A stretch of DNA of 64,000 nt from Undibacterium paludis (GCF_022568815.1 NZ_JAKZHX010000001.1:186001-250000); one strand, 5' to 3'. Counted from the first letter of the stretch, positions 39,048 through 49,123 are shown. A program made the numbers and translations. The notes: a model not told the origin generated them from the letters alone.

Positions 39048-39667
39048 GCCAGCATCTCCTCAATCTTTGCCAGTGCTGGCTTAGTGATCAACACTTTCTT
39101 GTAGAACACCAAGGAAACCGGATCAGCATAACGTGGCTCTACAACCAGGACATTTGCCAGGTTGCGTGCTGCCAACATCAGGTTTTCATTGAATTCGTCA
39201 GTGATGATCAGGACAGAATCCAGGCAACCCATTGCCTTCAGTTTTTCAGACAACAGTTTAGTCTTGGGTGCATCAACAGCAACACTGTCAACCACATTCA
39301 AACGACCTTCACGAGCCAACTGGGACAGGATCGAGCAGATACCTGCGCGATACATCTTTTTGTTAACTTTTTGAGAGAAGTTCTCATCAGGTGTGTTCGG
39401 GAATATACGACCACCACCACGCCACAGAGGAGAAGAAGACATACCAGCACGTGCACGACCAGTACCTTTTTGACGCCAAGGCTTCTTGGTTGTGTGATGG
39501 ACTTCTTCACGATCTTTCTGCTTGCGGTTACCGCTACGGGCATTGGCCTGGAATGCAACAACGACTTGATGGATCAAGGCTTCGTTGTAATCACGACCGA
39601 AGATAGTATCAGGAGCTGCAACATTGGATGCTGCTTGACCTTGTTCATTTAGGAGCTTCAGTTCCAT
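39044..39667 (-). CDS. rplD: 50S ribosomal protein L4
   Basis: The 207 residues contain the tunnel loop [20 protein letters not shown] and the RNA-binding C-domain. In gammaproteobacteria L4 also represses its own (S10) operon by binding a leader RNA, causing transcription termination and translation block. Here the leader-like structure lies upstream of rplC, two genes before (see the leader entry), so autoregulation at that site is plausible but unproven. Confidence 0.98.
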   Translation of the reverse strand: MELKLLNEQGQAASNVAAPDTIFGRDYNEALIHQVVVAFQANARSGNRKQKDREEVHHTTKKPWRQKGTGRARAGMSSSPLWRGGGRIFPNTPDENFSQKVNKKMYRAGICSILSQLAREGRLNVVDSVAVDAPKTKLLSEKLKAMGCLDSVLIITDEFNENLMLAARNLANVLVVEPRYADPVSLVFYKKVLITKPALAKIEEMLA

Positions 39668-39670
39668 GGA

Positions 39671-40327
39671 TTAGGCTCCCTTCTTTGCTTTAACTTTAAT
39701 AGCAGGAGATACAATCACCTGACCATTTTTCGCACCCGGCACAGCACCCTTGACCAGCAACAACTGGCGCTCTGCATCTACGCGAGCGATTTCCAGGTTT
39801 TGCACAGTACGGGTAACATCACCCAGGTGACCAGTCATGCGCTTACCAGGGAAAACGCGACCTGGATCCTGCGCCATACCGATAGAACCAGGTACGTTAT
39901 GCGAACGGGAGTTACCGTGAGTAGCACGACCAGAAGAGAAGTGGTAACGCTTGATGGTACCGGCATAACCCTTACCAATTGTCACGCCTTGCACATCCAC
40001 TTTTTGACCAGCTTCGAACATGCCAACAGGCACAACGTCGCCTGCCTTCATTTCAGAGGCTTTAGCAGCATCAACACGGAATTCTTTTAATACAGTACCA
40101 GCTTCAACACCTGCTTTTGCGAGGTGACCGGCAGCCGCTTTTGTTACGCGGGATGCACGGCGCTGACCGAAAGTTACCTGAACAGCGGAGTAACCGTCTG
40201 TTTCAGGAGTTTTGACTTGCGTCACGCGGTTGTTGGATACGTCCAAAACAGTAACCGGAATTGAATCCCCGTCATCTGTAAAGATGCGCATCATGCCAAC
40301 CTTGCGACCAACTAGGCCCAAGCTCAT
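39671..40327 (-). CDS. rplC: 50S ribosomal protein L3
   Basis: Early assembly protein next to the peptidyl-transferase centre. The ATG at 40327 gives [20 protein letters not shown] and 218 residues; GGAGA lies seven bases upstream. The signature [20 protein letters not shown] is clear, with the glutamine near AQDPGR that is methylated in other bacteria. It has its own promoter and structured leader upstream, separate from rpsJ. Confidence 0.98.
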   Translation of the reverse strand: MSLGLVGRKVGMMRIFTDDGDSIPVTVLDVSNNRVTQVKTPETDGYSAVQVTFGQRRASRVTKAAAGHLAKAGVEAGTVLKEFRVDAAKASEMKAGDVVPVGMFEAGQKVDVQGVTIGKGYAGTIKRYHFSSGRATHGNSRSHNVPGSIGMAQDPGRVFPGKRMTGHLGDVTRTVQNLEIARVDAERQLLLVKGAVPGAKNGQVIVSPAIKVKAKKGA

Positions 40328-40340
40328 TGTTTTCTCCATT

Positions 40341-40416
40341 CTCACCTACGATTGGGTGAGGCTGATGTTTAAAAAACTTAAACGAATAGGCCAGCCGGAG
40401 CTGACCTACATTTAAG
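40341..40416 (-). promoter_or_regulatory. Structured leader with attenuator-like hairpin upstream of rplC
   Basis: On the minus strand a long hairpin at 40377-40416 (outer arms CTTAAA/TTTAAG, inner 9-bp stem TAGGTCAGC/GCTGGCCTA with a TCCG loop) is followed at once by six T, the form of an intrinsic terminator. A second hairpin at 40341-40360 (CTCACC/GGTGAG) lies directly before the rplC Shine-Dalgarno. The arrangement recalls the E. coli S10 leader controlled by L4, but placed before rplC instead of rpsJ. Confidence 0.65.
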
Positions 40417-40422
40417 CCTTCG

Positions 40423-40451
40423 ATTATAGCCCGCAAATTTTTTATTTACAA
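40423..40451 (-). promoter_or_regulatory. Sigma-70 promoter upstream of rplC
   Basis: On the minus strand: TTGTAA, 17 bases, a perfect TATAAT preceded by GC. The expected start is near 40416, exactly at the base of the leader hairpin. The surrounding 40429-40520 segment is very AT-rich, as at strong ribosomal promoters. Confidence 0.7.
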
Positions 40452-40498
40452 GACTAATTTATTTGAATTTTCGAAAAATTGTGGTATGTCGAATTTTC

Positions 40499-40518
40499 AG
40501 TATTTTTCTAAAAATACT
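40499..40518. repeat. Perfect AT-rich palindrome between rpsJ and rplC
   Basis: AGTATTTTT and AAAAATACT are separated by two bases. It lies 33 bases after the rpsJ stop and about 50 bases before the -35 box of the rplC promoter. It is too weak for a terminator; a protein-binding site or UP-like region are possibilities. Confidence 0.5.
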
Positions 40519-40550
40519 CATTTGCATCAGTATTTTCAAATCAATAAGGA

Positions 40551-40868
40551 TTATTGCAATTTGATTTCTACGTCAACGCCAGCTGGCAGATCGAGCTTCA
40601 TCAACGCATCAACTGTTTTGTCAGTTGGGTCAACGATGTCCATCAAACGCTGGTGAGTGCGGATTTCGAATTGATCACGGGAAGTTTTGTTCACGTGTGG
40701 GGAACGCAGTACGTCGAAACGCTGGATACGTGTAGGCAGTGGGACTGGGCCTTTAACAACTGCGCCAGTGCGCTTGGCTGTTTCTACGATTTCCAGAGCG
40801 GATTGGTCGATCAGTTTGTAATCGAAAGCTTTCAGACGAATGCGGATTTTTTGATTTTGTGTGGACAT
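40551..40868 (-). CDS. rpsJ: 30S ribosomal protein S10 (NusE)
   Basis: Head protein that also acts with NusB in antitermination. ATG at 40868 gives 105 residues ([19 protein letters not shown]), AGGA six bases upstream; ATG at 40874 is too close to that site. The signature [20 protein letters not shown] is present. It lies between the tuf terminator and a 223-base gap before rplC. Confidence 0.97.
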   Translation of the reverse strand: MSTQNQKIRIRLKAFDYKLIDQSALEIVETAKRTGAVVKGPVPLPTRIQRFDVLRSPHVNKTSRDQFEIRTHQRLMDIVDPTDKTVDALMKLDLPAGVDVEIKLQ

Positions 40869-40942
40869 GTTCATTCCTATAAAGAGCGAGCCAGCTCGGC
40901 AAGACCGGCGGCATTTTTAACAAAGAGCGAAAAAACTGAAAA

Positions 40943-40972
40943 GGCTGTCGCATCAAATTCAATACGACAGCC
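40943..40972 (-). terminator. Terminator after tuf
   Basis: On the minus strand a perfect 8-bp stem GGCTGTCG/CGACAGCC with a 14-base loop is followed by TTTTCAGTTTTTT. It lies 30 bases past the tuf stop and 75 bases before rpsJ; no clear rpsJ promoter was seen after it, so readthrough may be needed. Confidence 0.75.
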
Positions 40973-41001
40973 AATTAGTATACTACAGATTACGGCAAAT
41001 A

Positions 41002-42192
41002 TTACTCGATGATTTTAGCAACGACGCCGGCACCGACAGTACGGCCACCTTCACGGATAGCGAAGCGCAAGCCTTCTTCCATCGCGATCGGGTTGATCAG
41101 TTTAACTGTGATAGAGACGTTGTCACCTGGCATCACCATTTCTTTGTCTTTCGGCAACTCGATCGAGCCAGTTACGTCCGTTGTACGGAAGTAGAACTGT
41201 GGACGATAGTTGTTGAAGAATGGTGTATGACGGCCACCTTCATCTTTGGACAGAACGTAGATTTCGCCTGTGAAGTGGGCGTGCGGCTTGATGGAGCCTG
41301 GTTTTGCCAACACTTGACCACGCTGGATGTCTTCACGTTTGGTACCACGCAGCAAGACGCCAACGTTATCACCAGCTTGACCTTGGTCCAGCAGTTTGCG
41401 GAACATTTCAACGCCAGTACATGTGGTCTTGACTGTGTCTTTGATACCAACGATTTCGATCTCTTCGCCGACTTTGATGATGCCGCGTTCTACACGACCT
41501 GTCACCACTGTACCGCGACCGGAGATGGAGAAGACGTCTTCTACTGGCAGCAGGAAGGTGCCGTCAACAGCACGTTCTGGTGTAGGGATGTAGGTGTCGA
41601 GTGCGTCAGCCAGTTTCATGATGGCTTCTTCGCCCAATGGACCTTTGTCGCCTTCGAGGGCCAGTTTTGCAGAACCCTGGATGATTGGCAGGTCGTCGCC
41701 TGGGAATTCGTATTTGGAGAGCAATTCGCGCACTTCCATTTCGACCAGTTCCAGCAGTTCTGCGTCGTCAACCATGTCGCATTTGTTCAGGAACACGATG
41801 ATGTAAGGAACACCAACTTGGCGTGCCAGCAGGATGTGTTCGCGGGTTTGTGGCATTGGGCCGTCTGCTGCGGAGCAAACCAGGATCGCGCCGTCCATTT
41901 GAGCCGCGCCTGTGATCATGTTTTTAACATAGTCAGCATGGCCTGGGCAGTCAACGTGGGCGTAGTGGCGACCTGCTGTTTCGTACTCAACGTGCGCTGT
42001 GTTGATCGTGATACCACGTGCTTTTTCTTCTGGTGCCGCGTCGATCTGGTCGTAGGCTTTGGCTTCGCCGCCAAATTTCTTCGACAGGACTGTCGCGATC
42101 GCTGCTGTCAGTGTGGTTTTGCCGTGATCAACGTGACCAATTGTTCCAACGTTTACGTGCGGCTTGGTGCGCTCGAACTTACCTTTTGCCAT
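41002..42192 (-). CDS. tuf: Translation elongation factor Tu
   Basis: GTPase delivering aminoacyl-tRNA. The 396 residues begin [20 protein letters not shown] and show GHVDHGKT (G1, near 18), the switch-[25 protein letters not shown] (G3), NKCD (G4) and GSAKLAL (G5), then two beta-barrel domains. It is the copy in the str operon; many betaproteobacteria have a second copy elsewhere, outside this window. Confidence 0.99.
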   Translation of the reverse strand: MAKGKFERTKPHVNVGTIGHVDHGKTTLTAAIATVLSKKFGGEAKAYDQIDAAPEEKARGITINTAHVEYETAGRHYAHVDCPGHADYVKNMITGAAQMDGAILVCSAADGPMPQTREHILLARQVGVPYIIVFLNKCDMVDDAELLELVEMEVRELLSKYEFPGDDLPIIQGSAKLALEGDKGPLGEEAIMKLADALDTYIPTPERAVDGTFLLPVEDVFSISGRGTVVTGRVERGIIKVGEEIEIVGIKDTVKTTCTGVEMFRKLLDQGQAGDNVGVLLRGTKREDIQRGQVLAKPGSIKPHAHFTGEIYVLSKDEGGRHTPFFNNYRPQFYFRTTDVTGSIELPKDKEMVMPGDNVSITVKLINPIAMEEGLRFAIREGGRTVGAGVVAKIIE

Positions 42193-42231
42193 TTTATTCT
42201 TCCTTCAAAAAGAACGATTTATCAACAATAG

Positions 42232-42256
42232 AAAACCCACCCCGGCATGGGGCGGG
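42232..42256 (-). terminator. Terminator-like hairpin between fusA and tuf
   Basis: On the minus strand CCCGCCCC/GGGGTGGG (one G-U pair) with a five-base loop is followed by TTTTCTATTG. It ends 40 bases before the tuf ATG. It may be partially read through. Confidence 0.6.
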
Positions 42257-42271
42257 CCTTTGATTCTTAAA

Positions 42272-44377
42272 TTACTTCGCTTTGGCGCTGACGATAGCGT
42301 CAATGACGTTTTTCGGTGCTTCGGAGTAGTGCTTGAATTCCATCGTGTAAGTTGCACGACCTTGCGTTGCGGAACGCAGGGAAGTCGAGTAACCGAACAT
42401 TTCGGACAAAGGCACTTCCGCCTTGATGATCTTGCCACCGCCACCAGGGATTTCATCCATACCCTGAACCATACCGCGACGGGAAGACAGGTCGCCCATG
42501 ACTGTACCAGCGTAGTCTTCTGGTGTTTCAACTTCAACAGCCATCATTGGCTCCAGGATAACTGGGCTGGCTTTACGGCAACCATCTTTGAACGCCATCG
42601 AAGCAGCCATACGGAAGGCGTTTTCGTTGGAGTCAACGTCATGGTAGGAACCGAAGAACAGTGTGACTTTAACGTCAACAACAGGGTAGCCAGCCAACAC
42701 ACCGGAAGTCAGTGTTTCGATAACACCTTTTTCAACTGCAGGGATGTATTCGCGTGGAACTGTACCGCCCTTGATCGCGTCAACGAATTCAAAACCTTTA
42801 CCTGGTTCTTGCGGTTCAATTTTCAGAACAACGTGACCGTACTGACCACGACCACCGGATTGCTTGACGAATTTACCTTCGATTTCTTCGCAAGTTTTGC
42901 GGATAGTTTCACGGTAGGCAACTTGTGGCTTACCAACTGTCGCTTCAACGTTGAATTCACGCTTCATACGATCAACGATAATTTCCAAGTGCAGCTCACC
43001 CATACCGCCGATGATGGTCTGACCGGATTCTTCGTCAGTCTTGACGCGGAAAGATGGATCTTCCTGTGCCAGACGATTCAGTGCCAGACCCATTTTTTCC
43101 TGGTCAGCTTTGGTTTTTGGTTCTACAGCCTGTTGAATAACTGGCTCTGGGAACACCATTTTTTCCAAAGTGATGATGGAGGCTGGATCGCACAGAGTTT
43201 CACCAGTTGTAGCATCTTTCAGACCAACGGCAGCAGCGATGTCGCCCGCGCGCACTTCTTTGATCTCTTCACGCTGGTTAGCATGCATCTGCAGAATACG
43301 ACCCAGGCGTTCTTTCTTGCCTTTGATCGGGTTGTAGACTGTATCACCAGAATTGATGGTACCGGAATACACGCGGAAGAAAATCAGCTGACCGACGAAC
43401 GGGTCAGTCATGATCTTGAACGCCAGCGCTGCGAATTTTTCATCGTCAGCAGCTTTACGTGTTGTTGGCTGATCATCTTCATCCGTACCGGCCACAGGTG
43501 GGATATCCACTGGAGATGGCAGGTATTCGATGACCGCATCCAGCATCGCCTGTACGCCCTTGTTCTTGAATGCTGTACCGCACATCATAGGAACGATTTC
43601 GGAAGCGATAGTACGTGCGCGCAACGCTGTCTTGATTTCTTCTTCAGACAAATCACCTTCTTCGAGGTATTTGTTCATCAGTTCTTCATTGGCTTCAGCA
43701 GCAGCTTCAACCATTTTTTCGCGCCATTCATTAGCTTGATCAACCAGCTCAGCAGGGATATCGCGATAGTCAAATTTCATGCCCTGGGAAGCTTCGTCCC
43801 AGAAAATTGCTTTCATCTTGACCAGGTCAACTACGCCCTGGAAGTTTTCTTCAGCACCGATAGGGATCTGGATGGCGATAGGGTTAGCCTTCAGACGTGC
43901 ACGCATTTGATCGTACACTTTGAAGAAGTTCGCGCCAGTACGATCCATCTTGTTGACGAATGCCAGACGTGGGACTTTGTACTTATTAGCCTGACGCCAT
44001 ACGGTTTCAGACTGAGGCTGAACGCCACCTACTGCACAGTAAACCATGCAGGCGCCGTCGAGAACACGCATGGAACGCTCAACTTCGATGGTGAAGTCAA
44101 CGTGGCCTGGTGTATCGATGATGTTGATGCGGTGCTCAGGGAAGTTGTTCGCCATACCCTTCCAGTGGCAAGTCGTTGCCGCGGAAGTAATGGTGATACC
44201 ACGTTCCTGCTCTTGTTCCATCCAGTCCATGGTAGCCGCGCCATCATGCACTTCACCAATTTTGTGGTTTACACCTGTGTAAAACAGAACGCGTTCTGTC
44301 GTTGTTGTTTTACCGGCATCAATGTGAGCAGAGATACCGATATTGCGGTAGCGCTCAATGGGGGTCTTACGGGCCAT
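42272..44377 (-). CDS. fusA: Translation elongation factor G
   Basis: Translocase GTPase. The 701 residues begin [20 protein letters not shown] and show [13 protein letters not shown] (G1), [11 protein letters not shown] (switch I), DTPGHVDF (G3) and NKMDRTGA (G4), followed by domains II-V with the C-terminal [20 protein letters not shown]. It lies between rpsG and tuf as in the standard str operon. Confidence 0.99.
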   Translation of the reverse strand: MARKTPIERYRNIGISAHIDAGKTTTTERVLFYTGVNHKIGEVHDGAATMDWMEQEQERGITITSAATTCHWKGMANNFPEHRINIIDTPGHVDFTIEVERSMRVLDGACMVYCAVGGVQPQSETVWRQANKYKVPRLAFVNKMDRTGANFFKVYDQMRARLKANPIAIQIPIGAEENFQGVVDLVKMKAIFWDEASQGMKFDYRDIPAELVDQANEWREKMVEAAAEANEELMNKYLEEGDLSEEEIKTALRARTIASEIVPMMCGTAFKNKGVQAMLDAVIEYLPSPVDIPPVAGTDEDDQPTTRKAADDEKFAALAFKIMTDPFVGQLIFFRVYSGTINSGDTVYNPIKGKKERLGRILQMHANQREEIKEVRAGDIAAAVGLKDATTGETLCDPASIITLEKMVFPEPVIQQAVEPKTKADQEKMGLALNRLAQEDPSFRVKTDEESGQTIIGGMGELHLEIIVDRMKREFNVEATVGKPQVAYRETIRKTCEEIEGKFVKQSGGRGQYGHVVLKIEPQEPGKGFEFVDAIKGGTVPREYIPAVEKGVIETLTSGVLAGYPVVDVKVTLFFGSYHDVDSNENAFRMAASMAFKDGCRKASPVILEPMMAVEVETPEDYAGTVMGDLSSRRGMVQGMDEIPGGGGKIIKAEVPLSEMFGYSTSLRSATQGRATYTMEFKHYSEAPKNVIDAIVSAKAK

Positions 44378-44505
44378 AGCTAATCCTAAATCTTTTAATG
44401 GACAAAACCGAGCGCATTTTTTTGCAAAAATCGCGCCCGGCCTGATTCAAAATACTTGCCAGAGCCATTGCATGAATTGCACACAACAGCTCCCTGCTCT
44501 TACTC

Positions 44506-44976
44506 TTAGAAGCGGAAGTGAGAGAAGGCCTTGTTGGCCTCAGCCATACGGTGGACTTCGTCACGTTTCTTCATTGCACCGCCGCGACCTTCTGCGGCTT
44601 CCATCAATTCACCACCCAAACGTTGTGGCATGGACTTTTCGCTACGCTTGTTAGCAGCTTCACGCAACCAACGCATGGACAAAGCCAGACGACGGACTGG
44701 ACGAACTTCAACAGGAACCTGGTAGTTCGCACCGCCAACACGGCGGGACTTAACCTCAACCAGTGGCTTGGCATTGTTGATTGCCAGCGCAAACACTTCC
44801 AGTGGATCTTTGCCAGATTTTTGCTGGATGTGATCAAATGCGCCGTAAATGATGCCTTCAGCAACAGATTTCTTGCCGGACAACATCAACACGTTTACAA
44901 ATTTTGCTACTTCTACATTACCGAACTTTGGATCCGGCAGTACGTCCCGTTTCGGGACCTCACGACGACGTGGCAT
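44506..44976 (-). CDS. rpsG: 30S ribosomal protein S7
   Basis: Nucleates head assembly of the 30S subunit and represses the str operon in E. coli. ATG at 44976 gives [19 protein letters not shown] and 156 residues, with AAGGA upstream; a longer reading is not supported. The signature [18 protein letters not shown] is present. It lies 144 bases after rpsL. Confidence 0.98.
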   Translation of the reverse strand: MPRRREVPKRDVLPDPKFGNVEVAKFVNVLMLSGKKSVAEGIIYGAFDHIQQKSGKDPLEVFALAINNAKPLVEVKSRRVGGANYQVPVEVRPVRRLALSMRWLREAANKRSEKSMPQRLGGELMEAAEGRGGAMKKRDEVHRMAEANKAFSHFRF

Positions 44977-45120
44977 TTCAATTCCTTTCAATCTTCAGTT
45001 GAGCACAAAGCAACATTTTGCTCCAGGCTCGCGACAGGCCATCATAGCCAGTCACTTACTCGGCTCATTCCGAACCGACACTGATCCGCAATAGATTACG
45101 GAGATTAAATTACGAGATAA

Positions 45121-45504
45121 TTACTTCTTAACTGCCTTAGCGCGCTTAGCACCATATTTGGAGCGAGCTTGCTTACGGTCTTTAACGCCTTGAGTATCCA
45201 AAGCACCGCGAACCATATGGTAACGAACACCAGGCAAATCCTTTACACGACCACCGCGCAGCAACACTACACTATGCTCTTGCAGGTTATGGCCTTCACC
45301 GCCGATATACGAAATTACTTCGAAACCGTTGGTCAGACGTACTTTGGCAACTTTACGCAAAGCCGAGTTAGGCTTTTTTGGAGTTGTCGTATAAACGCGG
45401 GTGCAAACGCCACGTTTTTGCGGGCTGTTTTCCAGCGCCGGCGATTTGCTTTTCACACGTGCAGAAACACGTGGTTGGCGAATCAGTTGATTGATGGTTG
45501 GCAT
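45121..45504 (-). CDS. rpsL: 30S ribosomal protein S12
   Basis: Decoding-centre protein. ATG at 45504 gives [20 protein letters not shown] and 127 residues. The [19 protein letters not shown] block contains the lysine that, when changed, gives streptomycin resistance in other species; it is unmodified here. The [20 protein letters not shown] block is also conserved. First gene of the array; its promoter lies about 190 bases upstream. Confidence 0.98.
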   Translation of the reverse strand: MPTINQLIRQPRVSARVKSKSPALENSPQKRGVCTRVYTTTPKKPNSALRKVAKVRLTNGFEVISYIGGEGHNLQEHSVVLLRGGRVKDLPGVRYHMVRGALDTQGVKDRKQARSKYGAKRAKAVKK

Positions 45505-45541
45505 CGTTTTTAATCCAACAAAATACAACGTTAAACACAAA

Positions 45542-45562
45542 CCCGGAAACGGTTGCCCGGGA
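45542..45562 (-). promoter_or_regulatory. Leader hairpin upstream of rpsL
   Basis: On the minus strand CCCGGGCAACCGTTTCCGGG, a 5-bp GC stem, followed by TTTGTGTTT, 37 bases before the rpsL ATG. It could be a weak attenuator of the str operon leader. Confidence 0.45.
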
Positions 45563-45692
45563 ACTTAAAATCATTTTTAGCCCGAATCTTCAGACCAACC
45601 CGACCAAGTTGCCTGCTTTTTAAGCATTATCTGCCTGGCAAAACCGGGCAAAACAACAATAGAAAATACAAACCCAAAATCGAGAACTCGCA

Positions 45693-45722
45693 ATTTTATG
45701 CCGCTTCTCACAAGCCTGTCAA
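45693..45722 (-). promoter_or_regulatory. Sigma-70 promoter of the str operon
   Basis: On the minus strand a perfect TTGACA is followed after 18 bases by TAAAAT (5/6). Expected transcription start is near 45686, giving a leader of about 180 bases before rpsL. Confidence 0.7.
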
Positions 45723-46011
45723 CGCTTTTTATTTCTTAAATTCAAGCGCTTACCTCATTCCAGGGCCGCTGTCAGAGCATTTCAGAGTAGAAAATTTCAG
45801 CAGAAATGCAAGGTTTACCGCTTCTTGCCTCTTCAAACACAGAGCATGCCGAAAAGGCAAAATTTCCTTAAATCCCAAATTAGCCTGCCCCTCTCAAACT
45901 AAATCATTTACTATTTACGCCCTTGATACAGTCGCAAGCTGCCTATGGTCTATCTAAAATGATAATGGGCAAGCGACAGCCGCCAATCCAGTTGCAAGAC
46001 TTGACACCATA
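45723..46011. other. Intergenic region between the str promoter and the transferase gene
   Basis: 289 AT-rich bases between divergent transcription units. A TTGATA at 45923-45928 and TAAAAT/GATAAT-like boxes near 45955-45966 might belong to a plus-strand promoter, but spacing is poor. The frames that stay open here have no ribosome binding site or recognisable protein. Nothing else was seen. Confidence 0.5.
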
Positions 46012-47925
46012 ATGCCCGTTCTGTTTCGCCCCGCCTCATTGTATTTTCTGGTCAGCTACCTGCTGATTTCCAGTTTGCCGTTTTTTCCGTTGCTGCAAGG
46101 CCAGCCTGTGGAAAAGCCCTGGCATGTGCTGGCCATGGAAGTGCTTTCGTGGCTGGGCTTCTGGGCTTTGCTGCAAAGGCCACGCTGGTTTCACTATCTC
46201 TTGCTGCCGGCTTTTTTTGCCGTCCCTGTCGAGGTTTACCTGCGCCTGTATTTTGGCCAGGGCATTTCAACCCACCACCTGGGCATCATGCTGGAAACCA
46301 GCCCCAAGGAGGCAATCGAGTTTCTTGGCAACAAAGTATGGTTGCTACTATTGCTGGTGATTACCGTAACAGCCTGGTGGTGGAGCCTGTTGCGTATCGC
46401 CCGCGAACATGGTTACTGGCACTGGAGCCATAAATCACGCTGGCTGGTGCTGGCTCTGTTTGCCGTTGGCATCGCCACCTGGGCGTATGGTCAGGAAGTA
46501 GGTATAGCAAAAAAACCGGCCTCAGCCTCGACCAAAACCAGCAGCAATTCCGGCAGCGGCTCGACCAGCGCTGCTGCGTCCGAAGAAGAGGATGAAGACG
46601 ATAACGAATCCAGTGCATCGACGGCCACTTCAGCGTCTGTCAGTGCGACCGAAGGAACCCTGGCACGCTGGGGCAAGAGCTTGCGTGCGCAGTTACCAGA
46701 GTTACCCTACTGGGCCGAAATCCCGTATGACGAAGAAACTTATATGCGCAGCTGGCCCTTTGGCCTGGCTTTGCGAGCAAACGATTTCTGGAAGGAGCGC
46801 GACTATCTGGCAAAATTGTCAGAAAAAAGCCGCGCCTTCCGCTTCCAGGCTCATCTGGACGGCAACCCCGAATTACCGCAAACCATCGTCATGGTCATCG
46901 GTGAATCTTCGCGCTTTGACCGCTGGAGCCTCAACGGTTACGAGCGAGACACCAATCCCCTGCTCAAGCAAGAGAGCAACCTGATCAGTTTCAGCGATGT
47001 CGTGACAGCAGTATCTGCCACCCGCCTGTCGGTACCCATCATCGTTTCGCGCAAACCGGCGGCACAAAGCCTGAAAGCCGGTTTTTCAGAAAAGTCCTTC
47101 CTGACTGCCTATAAGGAAGCCGGTTTCAAGACTTACTGGCTATCGAACCAAATGAGCTTTGGGCAATTCGACACACCTACTTCGGTTTTTGCCAAAGAGG
47201 CTGACGTCACCCAGTTCCTCAATCTTGGTGGTTTTACCAATAGTTCCAACCTGGATCAGGTTTTGCTGGAGCCCATGACCAATGCCATGCGCGATGCTGC
47301 GCCGAAGAAGCTGATCGTTTTGCACACCCTGGGCAATCACTGGAACTACAGTCACCGTCACCCGCAATCCTTCGATCAGTGGAAGCCATCTTTATATGGC
47401 ATCGTCAATCCTGCCTATACCGACCTGAAGAACAAGCAGGCACTGAACAACAGTTATGACAATTCCATTTTATACACGGACTGGATGCTGTCTGAAGTCA
47501 TACAGAAATTAAAAGCCAGCCCGCAAATCACCTCCCTGTTCTATATCTCCGACCATGGGCAGACGCTGTATGACGGCAGTTGCAACCTGGCCTTCCATGG
47601 TCACAATACCCAGTTTGAATTCCATATCCCGGCCTTCATGTGGTATTCCGACGCCTATCAGGAACAGTTCCCCGACAAGGTGGTGCAAATGCGTCTGCAC
47701 AAGAACGCCAAGTTGTCAACGGAGAATGTGTTCCACAGTTTGCTTGATATGGCCAATATCCGCTACCCTGACGAAAAACTGGAATGGAGCATACTGAGCA
47801 AGCAATTGAAGCCGCATACCCGTTATGTGGACAGCTACGGCTGGACCAATTATGACAATTCCACGATCAAAGGAGATTGCCGTGAAATCATGGACAAGAA
47901 AACACCTTTGGTACAGGAAAAATAG
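46012..47925 (+). CDS. Phosphoethanolamine transferase-like membrane protein (sulfatase fold) with acidic Ser-rich insert
   Basis: 637 residues: about four to five N-terminal membrane helices (to about 160), a low-complexity serine/alanine/acidic stretch at about 165-210, and a periplasmic alkaline-phosphatase-fold domain. The domain carries VMVIGESSRFDRWSLNGYERDTNP near residue 295, the counterpart of the metal-binding/nucleophile motif of EptA-type enzymes, and FYISDHGQTLYDG plus AFHGHN late in the protein for the remaining metal ligands. The nucleophile threonine of EptA (GET) is serine here (GESS). Such enzymes modify lipid A, core LPS or glucans with phosphoethanolamine; the acceptor here is unknown. 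Confidence 0.82.
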   Translation: MPVLFRPASLYFLVSYLLISSLPFFPLLQGQPVEKPWHVLAMEVLSWLGFWALLQRPRWFHYLLLPAFFAVPVEVYLRLYFGQGISTHHLGIMLETSPKEAIEFLGNKVWLLLLLVITVTAWWWSLLRIAREHGYWHWSHKSRWLVLALFAVGIATWAYGQEVGIAKKPASASTKTSSNSGSGSTSAAASEEEDEDDNESSASTATSASVSATEGTLARWGKSLRAQLPELPYWAEIPYDEETYMRSWPFGLALRANDFWKERDYLAKLSEKSRAFRFQAHLDGNPELPQTIVMVIGESSRFDRWSLNGYERDTNPLLKQESNLISFSDVVTAVSATRLSVPIIVSRKPAAQSLKAGFSEKSFLTAYKEAGFKTYWLSNQMSFGQFDTPTSVFAKEADVTQFLNLGGFTNSSNLDQVLLEPMTNAMRDAAPKKLIVLHTLGNHWNYSHRHPQSFDQWKPSLYGIVNPAYTDLKNKQALNNSYDNSILYTDWMLSEVIQKLKASPQITSLFYISDHGQTLYDGSCNLAFHGHNTQFEFHIPAFMWYSDAYQEQFPDKVVQMRLHKNAKLSTENVFHSLLDMANIRYPDEKLEWSILSKQLKPHTRYVDSYGWTNYDNSTIKGDCREIMDKKTPLVQEK

Positions 47926-47998
47926 CCGACAAGGATTAAGTCACAGTACCAGGCGCCATTCATTGCAGTAAAGGCACTTTCTCACTTACACTTGCAGC

Positions 47999-49123
47999 AT
48001 GCCTCACGAGATTGCGCCCACCCTGACGTTCACCCACCAGCAACAGCCCACCGCCATCGTCGCCGGTGCCTGGCTGGTGCATGCATTGTCCCGAACTGCC
48101 ACCATGCATGAAATCAGCAATTTGCTGACACAAGCTGCCGGGCAGGCAGAACTGCACTGGGATTTGACGCAGGTCACTACAATGGATCACATAGGCGCAC
48201 AAATGCTGTGGCGGGCCTGGGGCAAGCAAAGGCCTAAAAACGTGGTAATCCAGTCAGCTCATGAAGGATTGTTTAACCGCCTGGAAGAAGTCAGTCACAT
48301 CGTCATACCCCGTCCGGCCAAGCCCCGGTTGACACGTACCATGCAACTCGGTGCGCAAATGCTGGGACTGTTTAATCATCTTTACAGTTTCAGTGCCCTG
48401 CTTGGTCAACTGGTGCTGGACCTGGGGCGCTTTGCCCGTCATCCGCTCAAAGCACCGTGGAAAGAATTGTCAGCCAATGTGTATCACACCGGTGCACAGG
48501 CACTGGGCATCACAGCCCTGGTTGGCATCCTGATAGGTATCGTGCTGTCTTATCTGTCAGCCCAGCAATTACGCACTTTTGGTGGCGATTTGTATATTGT
48601 CAATATCCTGGGCATGAGTATCATTCGCGAACTGGGTCCGATGCTGGCAGCCATACTGGTGGCTGGCCGTTCAGGGTCGGCCATCACGGCGCAGCTTGGT
48701 GTCATGCGCGTAACTGAAGAGCTTGATGCCATGCGCGTGATGGGCATACCACATGGTTTTCGCCTGATCATGCCCAAGGTGCTGGCGCTGGCGCTGGCCA
48801 TGCCCTTGCTGGTTATCTGGACCGATATCATGGCACTAATCGGTGGCATGATTTCTGCACAGGCCCTGCTGGGCATGACGCCGGAATTCTTTGTCTACAA
48901 ACTGCCTGATGCCGTGCCACTGATCAATTACTGGATAGGCCTGGGCAAGGGTGTCACCTTTGGCATACTGATCGCCCTGATAGCCTGCCATTATGGCTTG
49001 CGCATAGAGCCCAATACCGAGAGCCTGGGTCGCGGCACAACCAGCTCCGTCGTCGTTGCCATTACGGTAGTCATCATCGCTGATGCCATATTTGCCATCA
49101 TCTTCAGCAAGGCAGGTTATTGA
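47999..49123 (+). CDS. MlaE-family ABC transporter permease with N-terminal STAS domain
   Basis: 374 residues. The first ~110 form a STAS (MlaB-like) domain with the segment WDLTQVTTMDHIGAQMLW, and the rest is a MlaE permease with about five membrane helices and the conserved RELGPMLAAILVAGRSGSAITAQLGVMRVTEELDAM block. MlaE permeases move phospholipids between the membranes in Gram-negatives. Because STAS is fused, no separate mlaB gene is needed. The stop overlaps the ATPase start by one base (TGATG). Confidence 0.92.
   Translation: MPHEIAPTLTFTHQQQPTAIVAGAWLVHALSRTATMHEISNLLTQAAGQAELHWDLTQVTTMDHIGAQMLWRAWGKQRPKNVVIQSAHEGLFNRLEEVSHIVIPRPAKPRLTRTMQLGAQMLGLFNHLYSFSALLGQLVLDLGRFARHPLKAPWKELSANVYHTGAQALGITALVGILIGIVLSYLSAQQLRTFGGDLYIVNILGMSIIRELGPMLAAILVAGRSGSAITAQLGVMRVTEELDAMRVMGIPHGFRLIMPKVLALALAMPLLVIWTDIMALIGGMISAQALLGMTPEFFVYKLPDAVPLINYWIGLGKGVTFGILIALIACHYGLRIEPNTESLGRGTTSSVVVAITVVIIADAIFAIIFSKAGY

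Noticed and set aside
41227-42231. A 334-codon plus-strand frame opposite tuf
   Set aside because: Antisense to EF-Tu, which is certain; composition and lack of start signals mark it as a shadow.
42164-44383. A 739-codon open frame on the plus strand covering all of fusA
   Set aside because: It is exactly antisense to the conserved EF-G gene, its product is rich in Cys/His/Phe without any domain, and it has no ribosome binding site. Codon bias in fusA explains the open antisense frame.
45553-45957. A 134-codon plus-strand frame in the gap upstream of the transferase gene
   Set aside because: It crosses the str promoter and leader, has no ribosome binding site, and its translation resembles no protein.
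46496-46660. The Ser/acidic stretch in the transferase read as a frameshift or two joined genes
   Set aside because: The frame stays open and catalytic motifs follow in the same frame, so a real low-complexity linker is the simpler explanation.
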